Made by a program: the position numbers and the translations under genes | Part shown: piece by piece, positions 1 through 8,324 of the stretch | Layout: each line of letters opens with the position of its first letter | Numbering within the stretch: the stretch's first letter is position 1 | The notes under the pieces: model-generated | What the model saw: only the letters and a program-made list of their open reading frames with translations | What the model was told of the DNA's origin: nothing | Databases searched by the model: none | Source of the DNA: Acidobacteriota bacterium | GTDB lineage: Bacteria; Acidobacteriota; Blastocatellia; Chloracidobacteriales; Chloracidobacteriaceae | Length of the DNA: 64,000 nucleotides | Direction: 5' to 3' | Assembly (NCBI GenBank): GCA_016208495.1 | Contig: JACQXX010000079.1 | Location: forward strand, 1-64,000

Positions 1-704
1 TGCTTTTGTTCCGGGGTAAACTCAAATGGTTCACCTTCCGATGGATAGACTGGAATCACGACTCCGCGATCCAGTCCAACCGTGATGGGTTCCAGGCTTG
101 CTTCGTCCATCTGGCGGTATTCGGCCTGGAGTTCTTCTTCCGTCGCCAGTTCCTGGCCATCCTCATAATTGAATGACACGAAATACTCACCATTCCGACG
201 TGACACCGTGATTGAATGTGGTGATTGAAACTCCCGCCGGGCGTCAAAACTCAGCTCTCCAATCTGATTGGTCTTTGTTCCAATCAGCAGTTGGTACCCA
301 ATCACGTCTCCGGTTTGGTCATCCGTTTTCGGTTTCAACTCAAATAATTCGCTCGTCAGCCAGACTGAATCCCGGTTGCCTTTCCGTTTCCTGACCGGTC
401 TCTCCGCCAGTCCCGCCACGTATCGCTGGTAGGCTTCCCGCCACCGATACGCCGCATTCCGCAGCACCTGGCTCGGGATGTCTTTAAGCCAGGCCGTCAT
501 TTCCGTTTTGAACTGGGAATAGCACTGGTCCACCGGCACCGGCACCCCGACCAGCGCCAGGCTGTGCGCCTTGAACGTCCGGAAATACTCGTGTTCCGCC
601 ACCTTCGCGTTGTAGATAAACCGCCCAGCGCCCATCCATTGCGATAACACTCGTTTTTGCTCATGGGTTGGATGCGCCTTGAATTTGACGCCACACAGTG
701 CCAT
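1..704 (-). CDS. tnpB: TnpB-type RNA-guided nuclease, IS200/IS605 family (5' part only)
   Basis: Reading the minus strand from the ATG at 704 gives an uninterrupted frame of about 234 residues that runs off the left edge, so the C-terminal half is outside the window. The N-terminus (MALCGVKFKAHPTHEQKRVL) has the helix-turn-helix and wedge layout of TnpB/OrfB proteins, including the typical GRFIYN stretch near residue 30. At residues 209-215 the sequence VGLDRGV matches the first RuvC motif; Asp212 would be the first catalytic acid. TnpB is known to use a right-end reRNA to cut DNA and help the transposon persist. The reRNA would lie beyond position 1. No tnpA is visible upstream. The assignment is good at family level; whether the gene is intact cannot be judged. 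Confidence 0.85.
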   Translation of the reverse strand, partial: MALCGVKFKAHPTHEQKRVLSQWMGAGRFIYNAKVAEHEYFRTFKAHSLALVGVPVPVDQCYSQFKTEMTAWLKDIPSQVLRNAAYRWREAYQRYVAGLAERPVRKRKGNRDSVWLTSELFELKPKTDDQTGDVIGYQLLIGTKTNQIGELSFDARREFQSPHSITVSRRNGEYFVSFNYEDGQELATEEELQAEYRQMDEASLEPITVGLDRGVVIPVYPSEGEPFEFTPEQK

Positions 705-910
705 ATATATTCCCAATCTGTATTATTACTCTAGTAATAGCGTGCACGATACCATGTCGGTCTGTTTCCCGTCGAGCAAAATCTCATCTCTTCACGGCAC
801 TTTCGGTTGAAAGAAGTCGTTTCCAGATGCTGATTATCTTTTCCGTGATCCATCCAGTTCTGCTTGTACTCAGGTTCCTTGATTCTCAAAACCAGATCGG
901 ACTCGCTTAA

Positions 911-930
911 CTCGGCCATGAAGGGCCGAG
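911..930. repeat. Short perfect palindrome, candidate IS605-type subterminal hairpin
   Basis: Seven-base arms CTCGGCC and GGCCGAG enclose a six-base loop. The same arms with the loop CGCAAG occur at 16203-16222, at the 5' edge of the HEARO-like RNA. IS200/IS605 transposases recognise short subterminal hairpins, so this may be the left-end hairpin of the tnpB element. Confidence 0.5.
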
Positions 931-1091
931 ACTGCGCTCGTCGTTTTGTTCAACAGGAAGATGGTTGCGCTGATTGAGCGGGCGTGTACAATGGGCAACA
1001 ACCCATGACTTCGGCAAATGATTCCAGTGAAAGATTTTCAGATATAACCTCAAAGTATAGTTTTTCAAATAGATATCCTGTTCAGAGTATT

Positions 1092-1151
1092 GCCTTTAGG
1101 CGAGAGGTTTTAGCCACTGGGACGAAGTCCAAAGACATCTCGCCTAAAGGC
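1092..1151. repeat. REP-like inverted repeat of the CCGCCTAAAGGCGG type
   Basis: Arms of 14 bases (1092-1105 and 1138-1151) are perfect complements; the spacer holds a smaller GGAC/GTCC hairpin. Related CGCCT-AAAG-GCG units recur at 1864-1947, 9418-9443 and 26247-26278. Confidence 0.7.
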
Positions 1152-1207
1152 GATCCTCTAAACCTTTTTCTGAGAAAATCGACGCGGCGCTTCCGCTTCT
1201 TATAGTG

Positions 1208-1714
1208 ATGAGTATGAAAAAAATATATTCCAAATTTGCCCTTTTTTGTGTCGCTTCAGCATTAACCGCCACAATCGCGCTGGAATCCGGGAGAAGCCAG
1301 GCAACTCCCCTTTACGACGGACCAGGAACTGTGGCCGCCGCTGCCAAGGAAGGCAGCAAAATCGACAAAGAGCAGTATCTTGTCGAGATAAAATCAACTG
1401 CTACGTGCTCTGCGGGCCAGGAGTGCATGGTCGAGATTAGTATCAAAGCAAAGGCTGATTTCCACATCAATGATAAGTACCCTACCAAGTTCAAACTGGC
1501 AGATCCTGCCCCTGAGGGAGTTGCCTATACCAAGGTGTTGGTGAAGCGGGAAGATGGGAAGTTTGATGAGAAGTCAGGGAAACTCCCGGTGGGATTCACC
1601 GTTGCCAAGCCTGGAAAGGTCAGGATCTCCGGTACGCTATCGTTCAGCGTGATCAATGATGCAAATGCGCTCATGGAGAAGGTTGATCTTTCAACCGAGG
1701 TCGAGGTGAAATAG
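1208..1714 (+). CDS. Small exported protein of unknown function
   Basis: This 168-residue protein has a signal peptide (basic start MSMKKIYSK, then a hydrophobic stretch, cleavage likely after the SQA near residue 30). The mature part is a single small, probably beta-rich domain with one cysteine pair (CSAGQEC). Phrases such as FHINDKYPTKF and KVRISGTLSFSV recall the N-terminal domain of DsbD-like thiol-disulfide proteins, but the match is by eye only. GTG 1205, ATG 1208 and ATG 1214 are all possible starts and no clear ribosome site separates them. The gene stands alone between palindromic repeats. It is probably periplasmic; the function is not known. Confidence 0.75.
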   Translation: MSMKKIYSKFALFCVASALTATIALESGRSQATPLYDGPGTVAAAAKEGSKIDKEQYLVEIKSTATCSAGQECMVEISIKAKADFHINDKYPTKFKLADPAPEGVAYTKVLVKREDGKFDEKSGKLPVGFTVAKPGKVRISGTLSFSVINDANALMEKVDLSTEVEVK

Positions 1715-1754
1715 CCGTTTCCTCATATCCTTCATTTGGCTGGACGGCGAAAGC

Positions 1755-1870
1755 TCATTCCGGGCTTATCCACTCCTGGAAATCCGCGAAGGTCAATTCC
1801 GTGTTTTCGGTGGCATCGCAAAATGCCTCAGCCGCTGCTTTGGTGACTGTCCAGACAAAAAAGTTCAGAG
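1755..1870 (-). pseudogene. Possible 3' remnant of an unknown gene
   Basis: On the minus strand a frame ending in TGA at 1755 encodes a plausible protein tail (FCDATENTELTFADFQEW) but has no start codon; upstream it runs into the REP-like palindrome and a stop. It may be the leftover end of a gene broken by the repeat. Weak evidence. Confidence 0.25.
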
Positions 1871-1947
1871 TTCCGCCTTTAGGCGGGTTTTGTATCCCAA
1901 ATTTGGTCTAAACAGATGCTGGGGCCGCCTAAAGACGGAACTCTTGA
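1864..1947. repeat. Inverted pair of REP-like units
   Basis: The arms 1864-1886 and 1925-1947 are near-perfect complements, each holding its own small CCGCCT/AGGCGG palindrome and the tail GAACTCT. This is the paired (BIME-like) form of the repeat seen singly at 9418 and 26247. Confidence 0.65.
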
Positions 1948-1957
1948 CTCGATCCCA

Positions 1958-2334
1958 AACTTCAAACAAAGAATTGCTGACTATGCACGGGTCAAACCTT
2001 TATATCAGCGCGCCCTGGCAGTTTATGAAAAAGCGCTTGTCCCCAACCACCAGTTTGTTGCCCAAAGCCTCAGCAACCTGCCTCGACAACCTTGCCTCGC
2101 TGTATCAAGACCAGCCGGAGTTCTCAAAAGCTGAATGATCAGGTATTACAGTTGCTCAAAACCGGAGTTGGCCGGTCAACAGCACTTCGGCAGGTACGCC
2201 GGGAATTCCTCAAAAACCCAAAACGCAAGCATCCTTACTTTTGGGCCAGTTTTAGCTTATACCAATTTGCAATGAATACCTCGTATTATGAGAAAGCTAA
2301 ATCATTGAAAAAATTGGATTTCCCTGACCTCTAA
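1958..2334 (+). pseudogene. Degraded TPR-CHAT gene copy
   Basis: Three reading frames in succession carry pieces of a protein like the intact neighbour at 2440. One holds a TPR unit (ADYARVKPLYQRALAVYEKA). After a frameshift the next holds LDNLASLYQ. A third holds the tail of a CHAT domain (GVGRSTALRQVRREFLKNP, then HPYFWASF), which parallels GEGRSEALRNVQLKMLKNP in the intact protein. Almost the whole CHAT core is missing. I infer a duplicated gene that lost its middle and its frame. No start or ribosome site remains. Confidence 0.75.
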
Positions 2335-2439
2335 CCCCGATACCCTGACCCCAAATTGGTATTATCGGGCGAATGGGCCAATTTCGACGGGAAAAGATGA
2401 TCGGTGGCAAAATGACAAGGTGGCAGGAAAATCGAGAAT

Positions 2440-5400
2440 ATGTTGGCTCACCTCAAAACAATCATCGCACGTGGTATTATAAGTTGGGTTCTGCTTTCTG
2501 GCTCAGGCCACAGCAGTGCTTCTTCATCCCTCCAAATCTCTCAGTTTCAAACTCTCAGCCCCGGCCAAAAACATACCTATCCGCTCACGCTCGAAGCCAA
2601 CGACTTTCTCAACCTGGTTGTGGAACAAAAAGGAATTGACGTGGTAGTGCGCCTTGTCGGGCTGGATGGAAAAATACTGATTGAAGTTGACAGCCCCAAT
2701 GGCACCCAGGGACCGGAACCGCTTGCGTTCATTGCCGAACTGGCTGGTGACTACACCCTGGAAGTCGAATCACCAGCCAAAACCGGCTCACCGGGAGCAT
2801 ACAAAATAATTCTGGATCCGTTTCGCCCCGCCACGGACCAGGATCGCTCACGGCTTGAAATCAACATGCTCCTGGCAAAAATCCAAACCCTTTCGCTGGC
2901 AGGTGACGACGATGATGCCCTGCCACTGGCAATTGAAGCACTTGAGAAAAGTGAAAAAACTTTTGGTGAAAACCATGTCCTCACCGCTGAAAGTCTTCAG
3001 CACCTCGCACGGATCTATCAAAACAAAGGGGCTTACGCTCAGGCGGAACCACTCTCTTTGAGATCGCTGGCCATTCGGGAAAAAATGCTCGGCGCTGAGC
3101 ATCCGGACGTGGCCAACAGTCTGAACAATCTGGCCGGGCTCTATTATTTGAAAGGAGAATACAATCGAGCGGAGGTCCTGTTTGAACGGTCGCTGGCAAT
3201 TCGGGAAAAAAGACTGGGAAGCGATCACCCACTGCTGGCCGTGGGCCTCAATAATCTGGCTTCGGTTTACAAGGCCAAAGGCGAATATCCAAAAGCTGAG
3301 TCAATGTATTTGAAGTCACTGGCGGTTCGGGAGAAGGCGACTGGGGTTGATCAGTTGGAAGTTGCCCAAACGCTCAACAATCTGGCTTTGGTTTATGAAA
3401 TCCTGGGTGATTACACCAAAGCCGAACCACTCCATCTGAAATCGCTGGCGATCCGGGAGAAAATCTTGGGACCTCATCACCGGAGTGTCGCGGTGAGTCT
3501 CAACAATCTCGCTGAGTTCTACCGAAGGAAAGGTGATGACACCAGAGCTGAGCCGCTCTACCTGAGATCACTGGCCATCTGGGAGAAAACATTAGGCCCC
3601 GACCATCCAGACCTGGCTTTCAGCCTCAACAACCTGGCCAGTCTCTATGAAACCCGAGGCGATTACACCAAAGCCGAACCGCTGTATCTGAGAGCGTTCG
3701 CCATCCGCGAGAACGTGCTGGGCCCAGATCACCCTGATGTCGCTCAAAGCCATAACAATCTGGCCGGGCTGTATCAAACCAAAGGTGATTATTCAAAAGC
3801 CGAACCGCTGTATCTGAAAGCACTGGCAATTCGAGAAAAAGCACTGGGTGCCAATCACCCGGAAGTTGCCCAAAGCCTCAACAATCTCGCGAATCTGGCT
3901 GAGGTCACCGGTGATTTTACCAAAGCGGAATCCCTGTATTTAAAATCGGTGGCCATTTGGAAGCAAACACTGGGTGGAAATCACCCCAACATTGCCCAAA
4001 GTTTCAATAATCTGGCACGGCTCTATCAAACCAAAGGCGACACCGCTCAGGCCATTCGGTTTCTGACCGAGTGTAATGAGGCAACCGAGCGTGACCTCAT
4101 GCGGAATCTGATCGCCGGTTCTGAAAATCAGAAAGCGCTCTACCTGAAGCAAACCGGCGCCCGGACAGATCAGACGATTTCACTTCACGTCCAGGCGGCA
4201 CCACAGGATAAGGACGCCTTGCAGGCGGCACTAACCGTCATCTTGCGGCGGAAAGGACGGGCGCTGGATGCGATGGCCAGTGCTATCGCGGTGTTAAGAA
4301 ATCGAAAAGACGAACCAACCCAAAAGTTGCTGGACACGTATGCAAGTCTGGCCAGCCAAATTTCAGTCCTCACTCTTCAAGGTCCTGGCCAAAAGAATCT
4401 GGAAACGTACCTGGCCGACATCCAGGCATTGGAAGTACACAAAGATCAACTTGAAACCGAAATCAGCCGCCGGTCAGCGGAATTTCAGGCACAGACAACG
4501 CCGATTACCCTGGAGGCGATCCGGGAGTTGATTCCCGCCAATGCCAGTCTGGTCGAATATGCGATTTATCGCCCGTTCAACCCAAAAACCGCCCAGTACG
4601 GCGGCTTCCAATATGTAGCCTATGTATTTGATCAGAAGGGAGTTATCCAGTTTGTTGATTTAGGTGAAGCCGAGCCGATTGACAAAGCCGTGGTTGCTTT
4701 CCGCATGATGGTGCGCGGCACATCAACCCGTTTTTCAAAAGATGCAGCCTCAGCGGCGCAGGAACTTGACCGACTCGTCATGCAGCCAGTGCGAAACCTG
4801 ATCGGGTCAGCCACTCACTTGCTGATTTCACCGGATGGAACCTTAAATCTCATTCCCTTTTCAGCCCTGGTTGATCCCCAGGGGAAGTTTCTGGTTGAAA
4901 ACTATACTGTGACCTATCTTACCAGCGGACGTGACCTGCTCCGGCTCAAGGTCAAACTTCCGGCTCAGGAACCGCCGGTCATCATTGCCAACCCCAATTA
5001 TGGGAACGGCGCCGGACCGATCCTGGCGGGTCACCCACTTGCCCCCTTGCCACAGCTACCTGAAACAGCCAAAGAAGGAAAGAACATCCAGACCCTTTTG
5101 AAAAGAGCCGGCTTTGTCTCTGGACGCAAGGCGACTGAACACTTCGTCAAATCCATTCGGCGACCCGAAGTGCTCCACATTGCGACCCACGGCTATTTTC
5201 TGGAGGACGCCCGCAAAGAACGAACCACTGAGGCAACCCGAGATTTAAGACTTCAAACCGTGGGAGATCTTGAAAGCTGGCGGATTGCCAACCCACTCTT
5301 GCGGTCATGGTTGTTCTTTAGCGGTGCCAATCGGGGTGGACAGGCCGACAATGATGGCACCATGACCGCGCTCGAAGCCGCCCAACTCGACTTGTGGGGC

Positions 5401-5721
5401 ACCAAACTGGTCGTGCTCTCAGCCTGTGAAACCGGAGTTGGAGAAGCCAAAAACGGGGATGGCGTCTTCGGCTTGCGTCGCGCCCTCGTCCTGGCCGGGA
5501 GCGAAAGCCAGATGATGAGCCTCTGGGCGGTGTCAGATCAGGCAACACGCGAATTGATGGTTGACTACTATACCTGGCTCAAAAATGGCGAAGGCCGCTC
5601 TGAAGCTCTGCGTAATGTGCAACTCAAAATGCTCAAAAATCCAAAGTACCAGCACCCGTTTTACTGGGCGGCATTTATTCAATCAGGTGAATGGGCCAAT
5701 CTGGATGGAGTCAGAAAGTGA
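2440..5721 (+). CDS. TPR-CHAT caspase-like protease, exported
   Basis: A 1093-residue protein. The N-terminus has a hydrophobic leader (IIARGIISWVLLSG), so export is likely. Residues about 30-125 form a beta-rich domain like the bacterial pre-peptidase (PPC) domain. From about 165 to 540 come some nine 42-residue kinesin-light-chain-type TPR units (pattern AEPLYLRSLAIREK...NHPDVAQSLNNLA). The C-terminal third is a CHAT domain with the paired catalytic residues His917 (HIATHGYF) and Cys996 (LSACETG), both present. CHAT proteases cleave partner proteins, often in stress or cell-death responses; the TPR array would bind the partner or hold the protease off. A broken relative lies immediately upstream. 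No dedicated substrate gene is recognisable nearby. The annotation is firm at domain level; the role is inferred. Confidence 0.92.
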   Translation: MLAHLKTIIARGIISWVLLSGSGHSSASSSLQISQFQTLSPGQKHTYPLTLEANDFLNLVVEQKGIDVVVRLVGLDGKILIEVDSPNGTQGPEPLAFIAELAGDYTLEVESPAKTGSPGAYKIILDPFRPATDQDRSRLEINMLLAKIQTLSLAGDDDDALPLAIEALEKSEKTFGENHVLTAESLQHLARIYQNKGAYAQAEPLSLRSLAIREKMLGAEHPDVANSLNNLAGLYYLKGEYNRAEVLFERSLAIREKRLGSDHPLLAVGLNNLASVYKAKGEYPKAESMYLKSLAVREKATGVDQLEVAQTLNNLALVYEILGDYTKAEPLHLKSLAIREKILGPHHRSVAVSLNNLAEFYRRKGDDTRAEPLYLRSLAIWEKTLGPDHPDLAFSLNNLASLYETRGDYTKAEPLYLRAFAIRENVLGPDHPDVAQSHNNLAGLYQTKGDYSKAEPLYLKALAIREKALGANHPEVAQSLNNLANLAEVTGDFTKAESLYLKSVAIWKQTLGGNHPNIAQSFNNLARLYQTKGDTAQAIRFLTECNEATERDLMRNLIAGSENQKALYLKQTGARTDQTISLHVQAAPQDKDALQAALTVILRRKGRALDAMASAIAVLRNRKDEPTQKLLDTYASLASQISVLTLQGPGQKNLETYLADIQALEVHKDQLETEISRRSAEFQAQTTPITLEAIRELIPANASLVEYAIYRPFNPKTAQYGGFQYVAYVFDQKGVIQFVDLGEAEPIDKAVVAFRMMVRGTSTRFSKDAASAAQELDRLVMQPVRNLIGSATHLLISPDGTLNLIPFSALVDPQGKFLVENYTVTYLTSGRDLLRLKVKLPAQEPPVIIANPNYGNGAGPILAGHPLAPLPQLPETAKEGKNIQTLLKRAGFVSGRKATEHFVKSIRRPEVLHIATHGYFLEDARKERTTEATRDLRLQTVGDLESWRIANPLLRSWLFFSGANRGGQADNDGTMTALEAAQLDLWGTKLVVLSACETGVGEAKNGDGVFGLRRALVLAGSESQMMSLWAVSDQATRELMVDYYTWLKNGEGRSEALRNVQLKMLKNPKYQHPFYWAAFIQSGEWANLDGVRK

Positions 5722-5724
5722 AAA

Positions 5725-5894
5725 GCCGGGTTCTGGGTTCCGGGTTCCGGGTTCCGGGTTCCGGGTTCCGGGTTCCGGGTTCCGGGTTCCGGGTTCCGGG
5801 TTCCGGGTTCCGGGTTCCGGGTTCCGGGTTCCGGGTTCCGGGTTCCGGGTTCCGGGTTCCGGTTCAAAATCCCAAACCCGGAACCCGGAACCCC
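5725..5894. repeat. Heptamer array (GGGTTCC) about 19-20 copies, with inverted mate
   Basis: Perfect 7-bp tandem repeats fill 5727-5861, then about 12 bases later a short C-rich mate (CCCGGAA units) lies at 5874-5894. The array sits between two convergent genes and ends on the last base before the ABC-F stop codon. The G-rich strand has GGG every seven bases, which fits the G-quadruplex pattern. Confidence 0.95.
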
Positions 5895-7820
5895 CTACTC
5901 TGTCACCACCACCGTTTCCCATTCGGCATAGAGCGCCTCGATACGGGCGTTGAGGGTTTCGTACTGAGACTGGCATTCGGCCAGTAATTCTGGATTTGAA
6001 GCGACTTCGGACGTGCCCATCCGGTCTGAAACTTCGTGGAGCGCAGCTTCTGCTGTGGCAATGTCGGCTTCGATGGTTTCTGGAGCACGCAGCTTTTGTT
6101 TGTTTTTGCGGGCCGGTTTTTTCTCTTCCTGACGCGCGGCGGCTTCCGCTTCGGCTTTGGCGCGGCGTTCTTCCTGAGCCTGAAGACGGGCCGCCTCAGC
6201 CGCCGCCTGACGTTCAGTCTGACGAAGTTCCCAAAACTCAGTGTAGCTGCCATCAAACAACCGATAGTCCTGATTGCGTTCGAGATAGAGCAACTGCGTC
6301 GCGACCCGGTCCAGAAAATACCGGTCGTGCGACACGATCAAACACGTTCCGGTGTAGGCATTGAGCGCCTGTTCCAGCGCTTCGCACGAAGCAATGTCCA
6401 GATGGTTGGTCGGTTCATCTAAAATCAGCACATTGGCCCGGCTGTAAATCAACTTGGCCAGTGCCAGCCGACCGCGTTCTCCACCGGAAAGCGTGCGAAT
6501 CTCTTTGTATACATCATCATTGCGAAACAGAAACTGCGCCAGAAACGAGCGTAATTCGCCTTCCGAAACATTCAGATGATCAGCCTGGAGTTCCTGCAAC
6601 ACGGTATTGTCCAGTCGGAGTGATTCAAGCCGCTGGTCATAATATCCAGGGTTGACGCCAGTTCCCCATTTCCAGTCACCATCAACCGGAGTCAGATTTC
6701 CAAGCAGCGTTTTCAGCAGGGTCGTCTTCCCTGTCCCGTTTGGACCAATCACGCCAAGTCGTTCGCCGCGTTTGAGCGTCAGGTTAAACGGACCGGCCAG
6801 CGGTTTGCCGTCATAGCCAATCTGCAATTCATCCAGCGTCAGTACATCTTCGCCGGTCCGGGCCACGGGTTTGAGATTAAAGTTGCTCGCCTGGCCATCG
6901 GTGGTCGGCGCTTCGAGGCGTTCCATGCGTTCAAGCTGGTTGCGGCGGGATTTCGCCTGCTTGGTTTTCTGCCCCGCCAGATTACGCCGGACAAATTCTT
7001 CGACACGGGCAATTTCTTCCTGCTGCTGTTCAAAATGCCGGAGCTGGATTTCGCGCTCGATCTCGCGCTTGATCAAATATTCAGAAAAGGACCCGGTGTA
7101 GGACTTCGCCACGCCCCGATCAATTTCAACCGTGCGCGTCGTCACCCGGTCCAGCAAAAACCGGTCGTGCGAGATGACGACATAGGCTGTTTTGTAGGCC
7201 ATCAGGAATTCTTCAAGCCATTCAACCGCATGCAGATCCAGATGATTGGTCGGTTCGTCGAGGAGCAAAATATCCGGCTCGCCAAGCAGCAACATCCCAA
7301 GGTGCAACCGGCCCTGTTGCCCCCCACTAAGCGTCATCACGTGGGTGTCGAAATCACTTTTTTGAAAGCCAAGCCCCATCAGGACTTCTTCGATACGGGC
7401 CCGGTAGGTAAACCCGCCCTGCTCTTCAAACCGATGCTGACAGTCGCTGTATTTCTCCAGGATTTGTTCCAGGAACTCATTTTCTTCCGAGTGCTCGGCC
7501 ATTTCATGTTCCAGGTCAAGCATATCGGCTTCAATTTTGAGGAGCGTGGAGAAAACGCTGCGGGCGGCTTCAAAAACCGTGATGTCGGATGGAAAATTGG
7601 GATGTTGTTCGAGTAACCCGATTGAGAGATTGTTGATGCGGACAACCTGTCCACGGTCAGGGGTTTCCGTCCCGCAAACAAGTTTGAAAAGAGTTGATTT
7701 TCCGGCGCCGTTGCGCCCAACCAGACCGACTTTCTCTCCGGGGTTAATCTGGCAGGTTACACCACACAAAACATCGGTGGCGCCGTAGGACTTATAGACA
7801 TCATCAAGACGAAAAAGCAT
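5895..7820 (-). CDS. ABC-F family ATPase (ribosome-associated type)
   Basis: A 641-residue soluble protein with two ABC cassettes and no membrane segment. Cassette 1 has Walker A GRNGAGKST, signature LSGGQQGR and Walker B LLLDEPTNHLD. Cassette 2 has GPNGTGKTT, LSGGERGR and LILDEPTNHLD. The linker between them (about 240-320) is long, charged and helical, as in ABC-F proteins that reach into the ribosomal E site. The C-terminal 100 residues form a second charged coiled coil, as in Uup and related factors. ABC-F members relieve ribosome stalling or protect against antibiotics; which subgroup applies here cannot be told. The gene faces the CHAT gene across a heptamer array. Confidence 0.93.
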   Translation of the reverse strand: MLFRLDDVYKSYGATDVLCGVTCQINPGEKVGLVGRNGAGKSTLFKLVCGTETPDRGQVVRINNLSIGLLEQHPNFPSDITVFEAARSVFSTLLKIEADMLDLEHEMAEHSEENEFLEQILEKYSDCQHRFEEQGGFTYRARIEEVLMGLGFQKSDFDTHVMTLSGGQQGRLHLGMLLLGEPDILLLDEPTNHLDLHAVEWLEEFLMAYKTAYVVISHDRFLLDRVTTRTVEIDRGVAKSYTGSFSEYLIKREIEREIQLRHFEQQQEEIARVEEFVRRNLAGQKTKQAKSRRNQLERMERLEAPTTDGQASNFNLKPVARTGEDVLTLDELQIGYDGKPLAGPFNLTLKRGERLGVIGPNGTGKTTLLKTLLGNLTPVDGDWKWGTGVNPGYYDQRLESLRLDNTVLQELQADHLNVSEGELRSFLAQFLFRNDDVYKEIRTLSGGERGRLALAKLIYSRANVLILDEPTNHLDIASCEALEQALNAYTGTCLIVSHDRYFLDRVATQLLYLERNQDYRLFDGSYTEFWELRQTERQAAAEAARLQAQEERRAKAEAEAAARQEEKKPARKNKQKLRAPETIEADIATAEAALHEVSDRMGTSEVASNPELLAECQSQYETLNARIEALYAEWETVVVTE

Positions 7821-8324
7821 GAGAACAATTGATTGGCCACTGGCTGGCTTTTATTGATTGAAACCAGTTGGTGTTGGATTTGAATTTGGAATGCGTTGCA
7901 ACCCATTTGTATTCGCAGTTTTCCAGCCATGCAAGTTAATCAGGCCAATTGTGAAGACCAGACCAGGTTCTGTTGACATTTCTTCACCGCCTGGCGTCGG
8001 TTGAATGAGAACTGGTGACTGGAGCGCTGGGAATGACCAGATCCGGAATTGGAAGCCGTAAAACCACCGAAATTTGAGGAAGGTAAGGCCAGGAACAAGA
8101 ATCAAAAATATCAACCCAAATTAAATTGAACTCCGCCGACAATTTAATTTTCCTCACAATCCCAAGTGAAGCTCATCCAGGCTGCCCAAACGGGTGGCCA
8201 GACGCTTGCTGTCTCCCGCTAAATCAATGACTGGTAACGATTTCTTTCTTTTATAAACGAATAGTGAAGGCTGGCACTCCAGTTGCTCTTTTGAGTGGGC
8301 ACAAATTCACTCTGGAGCATAACC
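7821..8324. other. Intergenic region, no supported gene
   Basis: About 500 bases that are AT-richer than their surroundings. An 87-codon minus-strand frame (7851-8114) has a hydrophobic start but no ribosome site and no recognisable motif, so I do not call it. No repeats of the local families are seen here. Promoters for both flanking genes should lie in this stretch because they diverge. Confidence 0.5.

Larger units (their letters stand above)
705..1207. other. Spacer upstream of tnpB, possible transposon left end
   Basis: No convincing gene. A 62-codon minus-strand frame (731-919) begins inside the palindrome at 911-930 and resembles nothing I recognise. The spacer would contain the left end of the IS605-type element, marked by that palindrome, followed by unremarkable sequence and a REP-like inverted repeat at 1092-1151. 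Confidence 0.4.

Noticed and set aside
731-919. 62-codon minus-strand frame upstream of tnpB
   Set aside because: Starts inside the palindrome, no motif, far too short for a Y1 transposase.
984-1205. 73-codon plus-strand frame
   Set aside because: Runs through the REP-like palindrome and has no ribosome site.
5725-5894. Tandem array considered as a CRISPR
   Set aside because: Units are 7 bp with no spacers; no cas genes in the window.
5561-5987. Several long frames with GSGFRVP repeats on both strands
   Set aside because: They are translations of the GGGTTCC array; 7 bp times 3 makes every frame open. No ribosome site and no protein features.
7035-7616. 193-codon frame opposite the ABC-F gene
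   Set aside because: Antisense shadow of the Walker/linker region.
7851-8114. 87-codon minus-strand frame with hydrophobic start
   Set aside because: No ribosome site, no known motif, in an AT-rich spacer; not enough support.
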